From the NCBI GenBank assembly GCA_040772005.1, contig JAXGYZ010000003.1, forward strand, positions 186,001 through 250,000: 64,000 bases of DNA. The letters are read 5' to 3'. Positions 35,503 through 43,275 of the stretch are shown here, in pieces. The notes under the pieces were generated by a model that saw nothing but the letters and a program-made list of their open reading frames with translations, ran no database searches and was not told where the DNA came from. How positions within the stretch are numbered: the first letter of the stretch is position 1; the number at the start of each line of letters is the position of its first letter. A program made the position numbers and the translations under genes. The DNA comes from MWBF01 sp040772005 (GTDB lineage: Bacteria; Chloroflexota; Anaerolineae; CG2-30-64-16).

Positions 35503-35822
35503 GATCTCCCTCCTATGTTGTTTCCACGCGGCGCACGCGGCTGGGCCGGCGCACCACGACGTGGCCACTATGTGGGCAACAAAAGCCGTCGCCAGCATAC
35601 GCGGGCGACGGCTCAGGCGGGAGATGCCATGCCGTATCAGGGCGGCGCGCCACCGCTGCCGCCCGGCGTATGCCGGCCAACCCATGATCGCCCGACGGCG
35701 ATCCGGGTTGGGGTTCAGGTCTGGCGGTGGTACAGGATGGACACCTTCAACTCCTTACTAAAGCAGGCGTCTGAACTCAGGGAGTTCCGCCCCAGTATAG
35801 CATCGGCATTGTGAAAATACAA
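35503..35822 (-). promoter_or_regulatory. Structured leader of the selenium operon with promoter
   Basis: This gene-free region starts with TTGTAT (35822-35817), a 17-base spacer and TATACT (35799-35794) on the minus strand, giving a leader of about 285 bases before yedE. The leader contains CCACCGC pairing with GCGGTGG around two hairpins. One has stem CCAACCC/GGGTTGG extended by GATCGCC/GGCGATC; the other has stem CCGGC/GCCGG. The terminator at 35584-35613 follows. The plan of folded domain plus terminator suggests attenuation or a riboswitch. I cannot match it to a known class. Confidence 0.45.
35584..35613 (-). terminator. Intrinsic terminator in the yedE leader
   Basis: On the minus strand a perfect 10-base stem AGCCGTCGCC / GGCGACGGCT with a 10-base loop is followed by TTTGTT. 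It ends about 80 bases before the yedE start, so it would stop leader transcription unless another structure prevents its formation. Confidence 0.6.
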
Positions 35823-35889
35823 ACAAGGCGCGACGTGTTGCTGCTATCCGGCCACGGGCCGCCGCCTCTCAGGGGGTCGGTTTAGAGTC

Positions 35890-35924
35890 CCTAACAAGAC
35901 CGGCCAGAGCACAGTTTTGTTAGG
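35890..35924. repeat. Inverted repeat at the end of the Usp gene
   Basis: CCTAACAA (35890-35897) and TTGTTAGG (35917-35924) form an inverted repeat overlapping the stop codon of the universal stress gene. It may act as its terminator. The TTGTTAGGCG end also occurs in the element at 63226-63313. The rest of 35823-35919 holds nothing I recognise. Confidence 0.5.
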
Positions 35925-36831
35925 CGTTCTTAGGCTCGCCAGGCGTGTGGGCCTGCGGACGCACCAGCAGCACGGGCAGCGGGCAGCGGCGAATGACCTC
36001 GAGTGCGACGCTGCCCAGGAGCAGGCGGGCAACACCGCTTCTGCCGTGCGTGGCCATAATCACCAGGCGCGGGCCCAGGGTGGCGCCGCGATAGGCGATG
36101 ACATCCGACGGCCAGCCGATCAGGACAAGAGTCTGGACGAGCAGCCCGTCCCCGCGCAGGTGTTCCGCAACGGCATCCAGGTAAGCCCTGGCTTCGTCCT
36201 GCTCATTCCTGAGCGATTCCTGCGCCAGGTCCCTCAGGGAGTAATGGTAGGCCAGCATGGATGGCTCCACAGTGCGCAAGAGTAGGATCGTGCTGCCGAA
36301 CGCGCGTGCCAGCGTCGCGGCGTGCGGCAGCGCAGTCTCGGCCAGGGGCGAACCATCCAGCGGCACGAGGAGCGCGGGCTGTGCAGACTCCGGCCCCAGC
36401 GCGACGGGCTCGCCGGTCGGTCGCACCAACAGGACCGGTACAGGACTGTGTGCGAGCACCTGCTCCGCGACCGAACCGAAAATCCAGCGCCCCAGGCCCG
36501 AACGACCGTGGGAGCACATCACCACCAGGTCGGCTCCGGCCGATTTGATTTCCAGCAGGATGGATTCCGCAGCCTGGCCGTAAGCTAATGTCGTCTCCGT
36601 ATGCAGACCTTCCGCCGCGATTGTGCTCGCCACATGCGCCAGATAGTCCTGGGCCTCTTCTCCCGTCTGGCGCTCGGCCTCGACCGTGTCACCGCCGGGG
36701 AAAACGGGAGCACCGATGACGTGGAGCAGGATGATGCGCGCCTGCATCCTCTGTGCCAGCGTGACTGCCAGGGGCAGCGCGCGTTCGCTGAACGTCGAGC
36801 CATCGAGTGGCACCAGCAGCGTGTCATACAT
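35920..36831 (-). CDS. Tandem-domain universal stress protein (UspA)
   Basis: This 303-residue cytoplasmic protein has two Usp domains in tandem (about 1-145 and 155-295). Each has the ATP-binding pattern; GSVAEQVLAHSPVPVLLVRP and GSVALEVIRRCPLPVLLVRP are the two clear copies of G-2x-G-9x-S/T-like loops. Such proteins respond to energy or redox stress. It is the last gene of the long minus-strand metal cluster, 30 bases after the TrmO-like gene. Confidence 0.9.
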   Translation of the reverse strand: MYDTLLVPLDGSTFSERALPLAVTLAQRMQARIILLHVIGAPVFPGGDTVEAERQTGEEAQDYLAHVASTIAAEGLHTETTLAYGQAAESILLEIKSAGADLVVMCSHGRSGLGRWIFGSVAEQVLAHSPVPVLLVRPTGEPVALGPESAQPALLVPLDGSPLAETALPHAATLARAFGSTILLLRTVEPSMLAYHYSLRDLAQESLRNEQDEARAYLDAVAEHLRGDGLLVQTLVLIGWPSDVIAYRGATLGPRLVIMATHGRSGVARLLLGSVALEVIRRCPLPVLLVRPQAHTPGEPKNA

Positions 36832-36861
36832 GGCAGGCCTCCATAGCCGCCTGTTTAAGGC

Positions 36862-37269
36862 TCAGGCCGGCTTGATATCCAGAACCGGGGTCCCGTTGAG
36901 CGCATCCAGGCCCTGCACGTGCAGGATATTGCCCTCCACCGCGGTCAGTTTCACGACGGTGATGCCGATTGGGTTCGGGCGCCGCGGACTGCGCAGGGCA
37001 AAGACGCCCCGGCGCGGAGAACGGGTATCGCCCCGTGGATGCTGCATCAGTTCGTAGCCCGCGGAAAGATGGCAATGGAAGACCACTGCGATATCCTGGC
37101 CCTGCGCGAGCCCTTGCAGGCCTTCGGCCAGCGCCGGATCAAGCACGATGCGGGAGGCTTCAGCACGAATCTGTTCGGGCGCGACGGGCTGGTCGAAGGC
37201 ATTTTCGACAAATCCGATGGGCCGGTAGGTGATGTGCTGTGCCGCATCCGGGCCGGTGGTCTCGCTCAT
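36862..37269 (-). CDS. TrmO/YaeB-like SAM-dependent methyltransferase (TsaA family)
   Basis: This 135-residue protein has the YaeB/TsaA beta-barrel fold: ITYRPIGFVENAFDQP at the start, then FALRSPRRPNPIGITVVKL and LHVQGLDALNGTPVLDIKP. TrmO methylates N6-threonylcarbamoyladenosine 37 in tRNA. Short forms like this are also common beside metal and molybdenum genes in anaerobes, where their role is unknown. Its start overlaps the preceding small gene by ATGA. Confidence 0.83.
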   Translation of the reverse strand: MSETTGPDAAQHITYRPIGFVENAFDQPVAPEQIRAEASRIVLDPALAEGLQGLAQGQDIAVVFHCHLSAGYELMQHPRGDTRSPRRGVFALRSPRRPNPIGITVVKLTAVEGNILHVQGLDALNGTPVLDIKPA

Positions 37270-37481
37270 GCGTGGTGGTGGTGCTCTAGCGGGCCACCGA
37301 GCGCAGCCAGCGCCTCTTCAAGCCTTGCGTTGGCAGCCTCGACCAACTGCGCGGCCGCCATCAGACTTGCGCGCGCCTCATCTGACGAGCGCCCGGCATA
37401 GTCCCTGAATTCCTGGGCGTGCTCACCGTTGTGCTCAATCCAGTGTGGGAGCAGCATGCGCAGCTTCGTGTTCTCGTCCAT
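37266..37481 (-). CDS. Small helical protein with His-rich tail
   Basis: This 71-residue protein starts MDENTKLRMLLPHWIEHNGEHA, is helical throughout and ends LEHHHHA. Histidine-rich tails often bind nickel or zinc, and the overlapping upstream gene encodes a CooT-like nickel protein. The ATG at 37481 is chosen because the conserved-looking start follows it; 47 bases overlap the CooT gene in another frame. The function is not known. Confidence 0.68.
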   Translation of the reverse strand: MDENTKLRMLLPHWIEHNGEHAQEFRDYAGRSSDEARASLMAAAQLVEAANARLEEALAALGGPLEHHHHA

Positions 37482-37665
37482 GACTCTCCTCCAGCGGTTC
37501 CAGCACCACACGGTGCTTCAGAAAATCCAGGTATCGAATGCGCCCATGCACGACTTGAGGAGCCTCGAAAAATGTCCCCAAGGTCACGCCTTCCGTTGTG
37601 GGCTCCAGCCAGGTCACGTCGCGCGCGACCACCTGATCACCCAGGTACACAGTTGCCTGGCACAT
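37435..37665 (-). CDS. CooT-family nickel-binding protein
   Basis: This 76-residue protein matches CooT: MCQATVYLGDQVVARDVTWLEP with the N-terminal Cys2 that binds nickel, and RIRYLDFLKHRVVLEP. CooT helps nickel insertion into carbon monoxide dehydrogenase, and many homologues exist without an adjacent CODH, as here. The tail after residue 60 extends beyond the usual family length and overlaps the next gene. Confidence 0.82.
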   Translation of the reverse strand: MCQATVYLGDQVVARDVTWLEPTTEGVTLGTFFEAPQVVHGRIRYLDFLKHRVVLEPLEESHGREHEAAHAAPTLD

Positions 37666-37778
37666 CTGACCCTCCCTGCTGCTGCTGGCGTCTCAGGAAG
37701 TGACGACGCGCATAGACTGGCGGCACGCGAGGTGCAGTGCGGCACGCGCTCAAGGCAGCCAGCCTATCAAGGAATTAC

Positions 37779-38036
37779 CTATTTGCGCCGGCCACACCGG
37801 CGGCGCCAACCCTGGCACACGACGCGGGCATCCAGACGGCCGAATGGCGCTGCGTCGATGATTCGGCGCGGCTGTGCGGCGCCCGGGGGAAGCTGCACCG
37901 GCTGGCCTGCGATGCCGGCATAGCCGCTCACCGCTTCGCCGGAGCCGGCTTCGGGCAGGCGCAAGGCGCAATATCCCTCCCCGCGGCCGGTGAACATCCC
38001 CGTCCCGCGTGGACCCGTTCCATCGTATCCGGGCAT
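37779..38036 (-). CDS. DUF5320 family small Gly/Arg-rich protein
   Basis: This 85-residue protein begins MPGYDGTGPRGTGMFTGRGEGYC, the hallmark of DUF5320 proteins, which accompany NifX/MinD-type genes in anaerobes. The rest is low in recognisable structure. It starts 10 bases after the NifU-like gene. The function is unknown; conserved Gly and Cys near the N-terminus suggest a metal or protein contact. Confidence 0.72.
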   Translation of the reverse strand: MPGYDGTGPRGTGMFTGRGEGYCALRLPEAGSGEAVSGYAGIAGQPVQLPPGAAQPRRIIDAAPFGRLDARVVCQGWRRRCGRRK

Positions 38037-38046
38037 AGCAGCCTCC

Positions 38047-38523
38047 TTAGTTCTGTTCGCCGCAACGTGCGATGGCCTCCTGCAAGGTTTCCACTGACAG
38101 TTCAGCGCAGTGGTGGCTCTTGAAGGGCAGGCCGTCCAGCGCGGCAATCAGTTGTTCCGGCGTAATCGCCGCGGCATCTGCAAGGGACTTCCCGGCTGCC
38201 ATCGTCGTCAGCATGTCTCCACAGGCCATCGTGGAGAGGCAGCCGTCGGCCCAAAAGCTGGCTTCCGCAATGCAGTCCCCGTCCAGCCGGAGGTACATTT
38301 CCATCACCTCGCCGCACCAGCCGACCTTGATGGCGTGTGCATCCGGCTGCTCCATCCGGCGCGCATTGGCCGGATGGCGGCCATGCTGTAACACTTTGGC
38401 GGAAAAGGCAAAGGGTCGCAGCTCGATGACATCGTGGGCTGCGGCATTTTCGTCCCGGCTCTCTGTCTTATCTGGTGTGCTGTTCACCGCCTCCCCCGGA
38501 CGGGGTTCATTCTGCTTATCCAT
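38047..38523 (-). CDS. NifU-like iron-sulfur cluster scaffold protein
   Basis: This 158-residue protein has a charged N-terminal extension (1-40) and a NifU/IscU N-domain with three cluster cysteines in GWCGEV, ADGCLSTMACGD and SHHCAEL. IscU-type scaffolds build [2Fe-2S] or [4Fe-4S] clusters. The HHC pattern and the extra cysteine in MACGD follow the subtype seen with MinD/NifX clusters. It overlaps the radical SAM gene by eight bases. Confidence 0.82.
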   Translation of the reverse strand: MDKQNEPRPGEAVNSTPDKTESRDENAAAHDVIELRPFAFSAKVLQHGRHPANARRMEQPDAHAIKVGWCGEVMEMYLRLDGDCIAEASFWADGCLSTMACGDMLTTMAAGKSLADAAAITPEQLIAALDGLPFKSHHCAELSVETLQEAIARCGEQN

Positions 38524-39502
38524 GCACCGCGATACCTTTCAGTCTTCTGATATAGAATTTATGCCCGTCGTATTCGCTCTCGACGAGTTCGCCTTGTTCG
38601 ACAAGTGACTGCACCACGGACATCCCCGCGCCGACCCTGTGTGTGAGTTCCTGCACTGCGTCTTCCCGCATGGGATGCACTGCCATGATGCTTAACAGGT
38701 CATTGGTCAGGTTGCCGGTCGAGGCAAACGCGTTGCCTTCGTAGCCAATCAGCAGCTCTGTGCGGGCCACCTTGTCACGTATCAATTGGAATGCGTGATT
38801 GATCACATCCTCAGGAGGCGGAATCACCCATGGCTCTGTAGGCGGTCGCGTGGGCACTGCCAGGTAGGCGACATCCGGCTGCATCTGGCCCAAGAAGCCT
38901 GCCAATTCAGCCAGGTGCGCGGGGTCATCGTTCACGCCGCGTACCAGCATGGTCTCCGTAGCCAGTTCACCCTGGAAGCCCCTTGCAAACGTGAGTATTC
39001 CCTCCAATACGAGGCCCAGCCAGAGGCTGCGGTGCGGTCGGTTGATCCGCCGCCAGATATCCGGACGGATGGCGTCAACTTTGACCGAGACCCAATCCGC
39101 GGCGACCAACGCCTCACGCACATCAGCCCGCCAGAGCAGCGAGCCATTGCTGATGACAGCGATCTTGATGCCCAGTGGCTTGAGCCGGTCGATCACCCGG
39201 CCCAGGCTGCCGTCGAGGGTTGGCTCGCCATCGGGCACGAAGGTCAGGTAGTCGATTGCCTCGTCTGCGCTCCACGCTTCGGTTACCCGGCGCTCTGTGT
39301 CCGCCACAATATCATCCTCGGCATAGAACGCGCGTCGTGCGGTCCGCAGCCGATTCGTGGCCCCTACCTGGCAGTAGACGCAGGCGTAGCTGCATGTCTT
39401 GGGCGGGATGTGGTTGATTCCTACGCTACGGCCAAGCCGACGGGATGGCACGGGTCCAAAGGCAATCATGGGATGGCTGGGGGTCTCATTCAGGTGTAAC
39501 AT
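38516..39502 (-). CDS. Radical SAM protein
   Basis: This 328-residue protein has the radical SAM cluster motif CSYACVYC (CxxxCxxC) within FGPVPSRRLGRSVGINHIPPKTC. TFVPDGEPTLD and IAVISNGSLL follow as SAM-binding segments. The C-terminal 80 residues look like a winged helix (HPMREDAVQELTHRVGAGMSVVQSLVEQGELV). The family is frequent in anaerobes and lacks a proven substrate. GGGGAG lies before the ATG at 39502. Confidence 0.87.
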   Translation of the reverse strand: MLHLNETPSHPMIAFGPVPSRRLGRSVGINHIPPKTCSYACVYCQVGATNRLRTARRAFYAEDDIVADTERRVTEAWSADEAIDYLTFVPDGEPTLDGSLGRVIDRLKPLGIKIAVISNGSLLWRADVREALVAADWVSVKVDAIRPDIWRRINRPHRSLWLGLVLEGILTFARGFQGELATETMLVRGVNDDPAHLAELAGFLGQMQPDVAYLAVPTRPPTEPWVIPPPEDVINHAFQLIRDKVARTELLIGYEGNAFASTGNLTNDLLSIMAVHPMREDAVQELTHRVGAGMSVVQSLVEQGELVESEYDGHKFYIRRLKGIAVHG

Positions 39503-39529
39503 CTTACTCCCCACGCATTGAGCACCACG

Positions 39530-39967
39530 TCAATCGTAGGCCAGGCGCGTCTGCTCATCCGTCAGGACAGGCTGGATGCGTTCCTGTGACCTGGCTGACT
39601 GCCAGGTGCCAAGCTGCAGATGCGTCAGATAGTAGTTCTGTGGAATCGGATGCGTGCCGACGACCACCTCCAGTTGGTACTTGGCTGGGATGAACTCACG
39701 GAAGGCTTCCAGGCGTGGACAGGGCGGATAGCCCACCACCAACCCCGTCGCCAGGTGAATGACTTCTGCGCCGTTCTTCTTCATCTCGGCCGGCGCATAT
39801 TCAACGTTGCCGCCAGGGCAGCCGCCGCAGGTGGTGTAGCCCACCAGCTCGACCTCCTCGTCCTTGTAGCGGGCAAAGGCCCCTTCTCGGTTCCGCAAAG
39901 CTCGAAGGCACTTGCCGCCCGCACAGGTGTGGTAGCGGTTGCAGATGATAATGCCAATCTTTTTCAT
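39530..39967 (-). CDS. CGGC-domain metal-binding protein
   Basis: This 145-residue protein carries TTCGGCPGGNVEYAPAEMKKNGAEVIHLATG, the CGGC domain that gives the family its name, and an N-terminal CNRYHTCAGGKCLRAL cysteine group. It probably binds metal or an Fe-S cluster. The family is known mainly from anaerobes and archaea, and its function is not established. The start at 39967 matches the usual MKKIGII opening. Confidence 0.82.
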   Translation of the reverse strand: MKKIGIIICNRYHTCAGGKCLRALRNREGAFARYKDEEVELVGYTTCGGCPGGNVEYAPAEMKKNGAEVIHLATGLVVGYPPCPRLEAFREFIPAKYQLEVVVGTHPIPQNYYLTHLQLGTWQSARSQERIQPVLTDEQTRLAYD

Positions 39968-39999
39968 GTTGGCTGATGCTCCGTTTTCCTGGCCAAATG

Positions 40000-40341
40000 T
40001 CATGTGCCGGTTGAATCATGCGCGGCATCCGTGCCGGCTGACTCCGCCAGTTCTTCCAGCAGTGCATTCAGCGCATCGCTGCCTACGTAACCTTCGACGC
40101 GCATGATCTGGTTGGTGACGCCCGGCACCTCCCGCACCGCGCGGCGAATCGCCATCGCCAGCGGGACAGCCAGCGGACACAGGGAGGAGGATGGGCGAAA
40201 GACGTAGCTGACGCAGCCGCGCGCGTCCACGCTCAGGTTCTCGATGAGCCGCATCCGTATGACGTCCACGCCTGTCTCCGGGTCAATCACCGTGGTAAGA
40301 TGCGCCAGAATAGCCTCCCGGAGCTTCTCGGGGTCATTCAT
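40000..40341 (-). CDS. MIP18/PaaD-like Fe-S assembly protein
   Basis: This 113-residue protein has the MIP18 (DUF59) pattern VIDPETGVDVIRMRLIENLSVD, then FRPSSSLCPLAVPLAMAI with the conserved reactive cysteine. Such proteins help Fe-S cluster maturation together with Mrp-type ATPases. It lies 16 bases after a MinD-type ATPase gene. The same domain occurs fused to the Mrp protein encoded at 43276. Confidence 0.84.
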   Translation of the reverse strand: MNDPEKLREAILAHLTTVIDPETGVDVIRMRLIENLSVDARGCVSYVFRPSSSLCPLAVPLAMAIRRAVREVPGVTNQIMRVEGYVGSDALNALLEELAESAGTDAAHDSTGT

Positions 40342-40357
40342 GAGCGTCCCTCCTTGT

Positions 40358-41269
40358 TCATGCTGCTCCCGCGTTCAGCCGCTCTGCCACGCGCTGCCAG
40401 ACGGCAGTCAGGGCCACTGCCGCGGGTGACTCCGGCCGGTAGGCCGTGACAGGCTCGCCGCGAACCATAGCATCCGTGACCGCGGTATCGAACGGAATGC
40501 GGCCAACGACCTCGATGCCCTCGTCCCGGCAGTACGATTCGATCTGCGCCGTGCCTGCCGGGTAGATATCGGCCTTGTTGATGCACACCAGGGCGGCCAC
40601 GCGGAAGTGCGCAGTCGTCTGGAGCACGCGGGCCATGTCGTGGATGCCGGCCGCGGTGGGCTCGGCCACGATCAGCGCCAGGTCGGCGCCTGAGGCGGCG
40701 GAGATGACCGGGCAGCCGATCCCCGGCGGCCCATCCACCAGCACGGCGTCATAGCCGTCGTCCAGGGCCAGCAGCCGTGCCTGCTGCTTGACCAGCGTCA
40801 CCAGCTTGCCGGAGTTCTCCTGGGCCGGTCGCAGCGAGGCGTGAAATAGCGGCCCATAGCGGCTGGCGGACCGGAACCAGTGGCCGGCCAGTTGCGGCGC
40901 CATCCGGATGGCATCCTCCGGGCACTGGTAGACGCAGGCCGCGCAGCCTTCGCAGGCGATCAGATCGATGGCATAGGCTATGCGGCCACCAGCAGGTCGC
41001 AGCACCGCCTCGAACCGGCAGACATCGTAGCAGTTGCCGCAGCCCTGGCAGCGCGCCTCGTCGATGACTGCAACCGCGCCGCCGATGAATTCGTGCGTTT
41101 CCAGCGGGCTGGGGCCCAGCACCAGCTCGAGGTTGGCCGCATCCACATCGGCATCGGCCAGCACCGCGTGGACCGGCAATACACTCTCGGCCGCCAGGTG
41201 TGCGAACGCGGCCGCGACGCTGGTCTTGCCGGTGCCGCCTTTGCCGCTCAAGATGACGAGTTGTTTCAC
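40358..41269 (-). CDS. MinD-family P-loop ATPase with two [4Fe-4S] ferredoxin inserts (1)
   Basis: This 303-residue protein has the deviant Walker A SGKGGTGKTS near the start and an inserted ferredoxin region with CQGCGNCYDVC and CEGCAACVYQC. VDGPPGIGCPV and EPTAAGIHDM are typical ATPase segments. Paired MinD proteins of this type accompany orange-protein (ORP) genes in Desulfovibrio. The start is taken as GTG at 41269, 14 bases after the preceding gene; an ATG at 41296 would give an overlap and extra residues. Confidence 0.87.
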   Translation of the reverse strand: MKQLVILSGKGGTGKTSVAAAFAHLAAESVLPVHAVLADADVDAANLELVLGPSPLETHEFIGGAVAVIDEARCQGCGNCYDVCRFEAVLRPAGGRIAYAIDLIACEGCAACVYQCPEDAIRMAPQLAGHWFRSASRYGPLFHASLRPAQENSGKLVTLVKQQARLLALDDGYDAVLVDGPPGIGCPVISAASGADLALIVAEPTAAGIHDMARVLQTTAHFRVAALVCINKADIYPAGTAQIESYCRDEGIEVVGRIPFDTAVTDAMVRGEPVTAYRPESPAAVALTAVWQRVAERLNAGAA

Positions 41270-41283
41270 AATGGCTCTCGTTC

Positions 41284-42225
41284 CTACGAATTGCACTGCG
41301 CTGCCTGCTTGGCTGCCATCTGCCTGCTGATCCTGGCAAATACCACCTGGAGCCGCAGTGCATACTCCGGATGAATCTTGACCAGCGTGCGTCCCTGCGC
41401 GATGCCCTCGGCAATCGCGCGCTCGAACGGAATGCGCAGCAGCACCGGCAGCCCCGCGCCTGCGCAGAACTCATCGACGGCCGTGTCACCGATGCCGTCA
41501 CGGTTGATGATGACGCCCGCCGGAATGCCCAGCTCCGCGGCCACGTCTGCGGCCAGCCGCAGGTCATGCAGCCCGAAGGGGGTCGGCTCGGTGACGAACA
41601 GCAGGTAGTCGGCCCCGCGCACGGTCTCCACGACCGGACAGGAGGTGCCTGGCGGTGCATCCAGGATGACTACCCGGCCCTCTGCCTGGGCCGCAGGGAT
41701 GGCCCACTGCTTGAGCTGGCGGATGGCCGGCGCGGCCATCGGCTCCCCCACGTTCAGCACCCCGCGGGCAAAGGGGATGCCGTAGGCCGCTGTGCCAGCC
41801 TCGAGCACGCCGATGGCGTGCGGCTCCTCGCTGATGGCGTTCTCAGGGCACACCAGCGTGCAACTGCCGCAGCCGTGGCAGAGCTGCGAGAAGACCAGCG
41901 TGCGCTTGCCCAGCACGACGATGGCATGGTACTCGCACACCTCGGCACACCGGCCGCACGCAGTGCATTTCGCCGCATCCACGCGCGGGATCTGGATGGC
42001 AACGTCCTGGCGACGTTGGAAAGTTGGTTGCAGGAACAGGTGTGCGTTCGGCCCCTCGACATCGCAATCGAGGAAGGCGGGGGGCAGCCCCGGCCCGCCG
42101 CCCGCCAGGCTCAACGCCAGGCTGGTTGCCACCGTGGTCTTGCCCGTGCCGCCCTTGCCGCTCGCGACCGCGATCCGCAGGGGCGGGGTCAGCCCGCCCC
42201 TGTTTTCATCCACCCCGGCCACCAT
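41284..42225 (-). CDS. MinD-family P-loop ATPase with ferredoxin inserts (2)
   Basis: This roughly 313-residue paralogue of the next gene product has Walker A ASGKGGTGKTT, ferredoxin clusters CTACGRCAEVC and CHGCGSCTLVC, and DAPPGTSCPVVE. The N-terminus has an extension before the usual RIAVASGKGG start that is encoded by a GGGGCGGGG palindrome (about 42181-42203). The start is either the ATG at 42225 (preceded by GGAGCAGGA) or at 42249; both overlap the NifX-like gene. It probably forms a pair with the ATPase at 40358. Confidence 0.85.
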   Translation of the reverse strand: MVAGVDENRGGLTPPLRIAVASGKGGTGKTTVATSLALSLAGGGPGLPPAFLDCDVEGPNAHLFLQPTFQRRQDVAIQIPRVDAAKCTACGRCAEVCEYHAIVVLGKRTLVFSQLCHGCGSCTLVCPENAISEEPHAIGVLEAGTAAYGIPFARGVLNVGEPMAAPAIRQLKQWAIPAAQAEGRVVILDAPPGTSCPVVETVRGADYLLFVTEPTPFGLHDLRLAADVAAELGIPAGVIINRDGIGDTAVDEFCAGAGLPVLLRIPFERAIAEGIAQGRTLVKIHPEYALRLQVVFARISRQMAAKQAAQCNS

Positions 42226-42580
42226 GATGTCCTGCTCCGGTCGGTGCATGGACTTCCGGCAGCTTGCCCGCCACGCAGTTGGCGACGGCCTCGCTGACCG
42301 TCTGGCTCGTGCCGAACAGGTACATCCTGACCTCGCCGGCTGCCAGCGCAATGTAGGCGTTTGGGCCGAAGTCGCCGCTGATGACGGCCTCCACGCCCTG
42401 CTGCGCGACGAACTGCGCAGCCTGTGAGCCGGCGCCGCCGGCCGCGTTGACGGCCTGGTTCTGATGCGCCTGCCATTGCATGGTGTCCGTGTCGACGACG
42501 ATGAAGTAGGCGCCCCGGCCAAACCGGGGATCGACCGGTGCTTCGAAGTTGGGTGCAGTGGCTGTAACGATGAGCTTCAT
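42206..42580 (-). CDS. NifX/ORP-family protein (dinitrogenase Fe-Mo cofactor domain) 1
   Basis: This 124-residue protein has the NifX/NafY fold: PVDPRFGRGAYFIVVDTDT and a VEAVISGDFGPNAYIALAAGEVRMY segment, with a Gly/His-rich tail HAPTGAGHHGGRGG. Relatives bind metal-sulfur clusters, including the Mo-Cu cluster of the orange protein. With two MinD-like ATPases next to it, it matches the ORP gene arrangement. Confidence 0.85.
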   Translation of the reverse strand: MKLIVTATAPNFEAPVDPRFGRGAYFIVVDTDTMQWQAHQNQAVNAAGGAGSQAAQFVAQQGVEAVISGDFGPNAYIALAAGEVRMYLFGTSQTVSEAVANCVAGKLPEVHAPTGAGHHGGRGG

Positions 42581-42593
42581 GTAGGTGTGACCT

Positions 42594-42803
42594 CTATTCT
42601 TTGACCATGCGCGTGCCGCACTTGGGACACGCGATATCCATGCAGCGTTGACCGATCTCGTGAGCTTGCCGATGGCCGCATTGCGGGCAGACGCAGTCGC
42701 CGCCCGGCCCAGAGCCGGGCTTCGTTCCGCGCCCGCTCCCCCGTCCGCCGCCTCCTCCGCGACCGCCGCCCCCGCCGCGGCCGCGCAACAATCGACTGAA
42801 CAT
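42594..42803 (-). CDS. Small Gly/Arg-rich zinc-ribbon protein
   Basis: This 69-residue protein has a very Gly/Arg-rich first half (RGRGGGGGRGGGGGRGSGRG) and a zinc ribbon with CPQCGHRQ and CPKCGTRM. It lies 13 bases upstream of the NifX-like gene on the minus strand. Zinc ribbons of this sort accompany DUF5320 and NifX genes in anaerobes. The function is unknown; the basic part might bind nucleic acid or the membrane. Confidence 0.72.
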   Translation of the reverse strand: MFSRLLRGRGGGGGRGGGGGRGSGRGTKPGSGPGGDCVCPQCGHRQAHEIGQRCMDIACPKCGTRMVKE

Positions 42804-42859
42804 TTTTCCCTCCTGGGGGCGGTGCCGCAGCCTTGCGACACCGCCCCATTCGCCGGGCG

Positions 42860-43210
42860 CTACGGCTGCAGATTCTCGCCGCCGAGTGCCTCGATGCGCC
42901 GCTGGATAGCATCCAGTTGCTGCGCCAGCCAGTTGGCCTGGGTGCGCAGCTCCATCATTTCCTGATCCGGTGTGGCCTGCACAGGCGGTGCGGGCGGTAT
43001 GACACCGCCACGCGCCCAGGCCGGCAGGCCGGTCGCGTAGTACATGTTGCGCCAGCCGCGGCCGCCGCCGCCTGCGCGATAGCCCATGCCCCGTCCGAAC
43101 CCGGGCGCTGCGTTGGCGAACCCGGGCCGGTCATAGCCGGCACACCAGCCGGCGCCACGGCCGGTCATCGGGCCGGCCCCCATCGGTCCTGTGCGATCTC
43201 CCCTTGGCAT
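42860..43210 (-). CDS. DUF5320 family protein
   Basis: This 116-residue protein begins MPRGDRTGPMGAGPMTGRGAGWC, the DUF5320 signature. A Gly/Arg/Tyr-rich middle follows, then a C-terminal coiled helix (ELRTQANWLAQQLDAIQRRIEAL) that could mediate oligomerisation. It is the longer of two DUF5320 proteins in the cluster. The function is unknown. Confidence 0.78.
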   Translation of the reverse strand: MPRGDRTGPMGAGPMTGRGAGWCAGYDRPGFANAAPGFGRGMGYRAGGGGRGWRNMYYATGLPAWARGGVIPPAPPVQATPDQEMMELRTQANWLAQQLDAIQRRIEALGGENLQP

Positions 43211-43275
43211 GATGGTTACCCCTTTCCTGAATCCTGTGACCCTCCTGGGGTCAGTGTTTGATGATGCCAACGTTC

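Noticed and set aside
35503..35822. tRNA-Sec gene in the selenium operon leader
   Set aside because: No cloverleaf with a TCA anticodon loop or CCA-type acceptor pairing could be drawn; the terminator layout fits a leader better.
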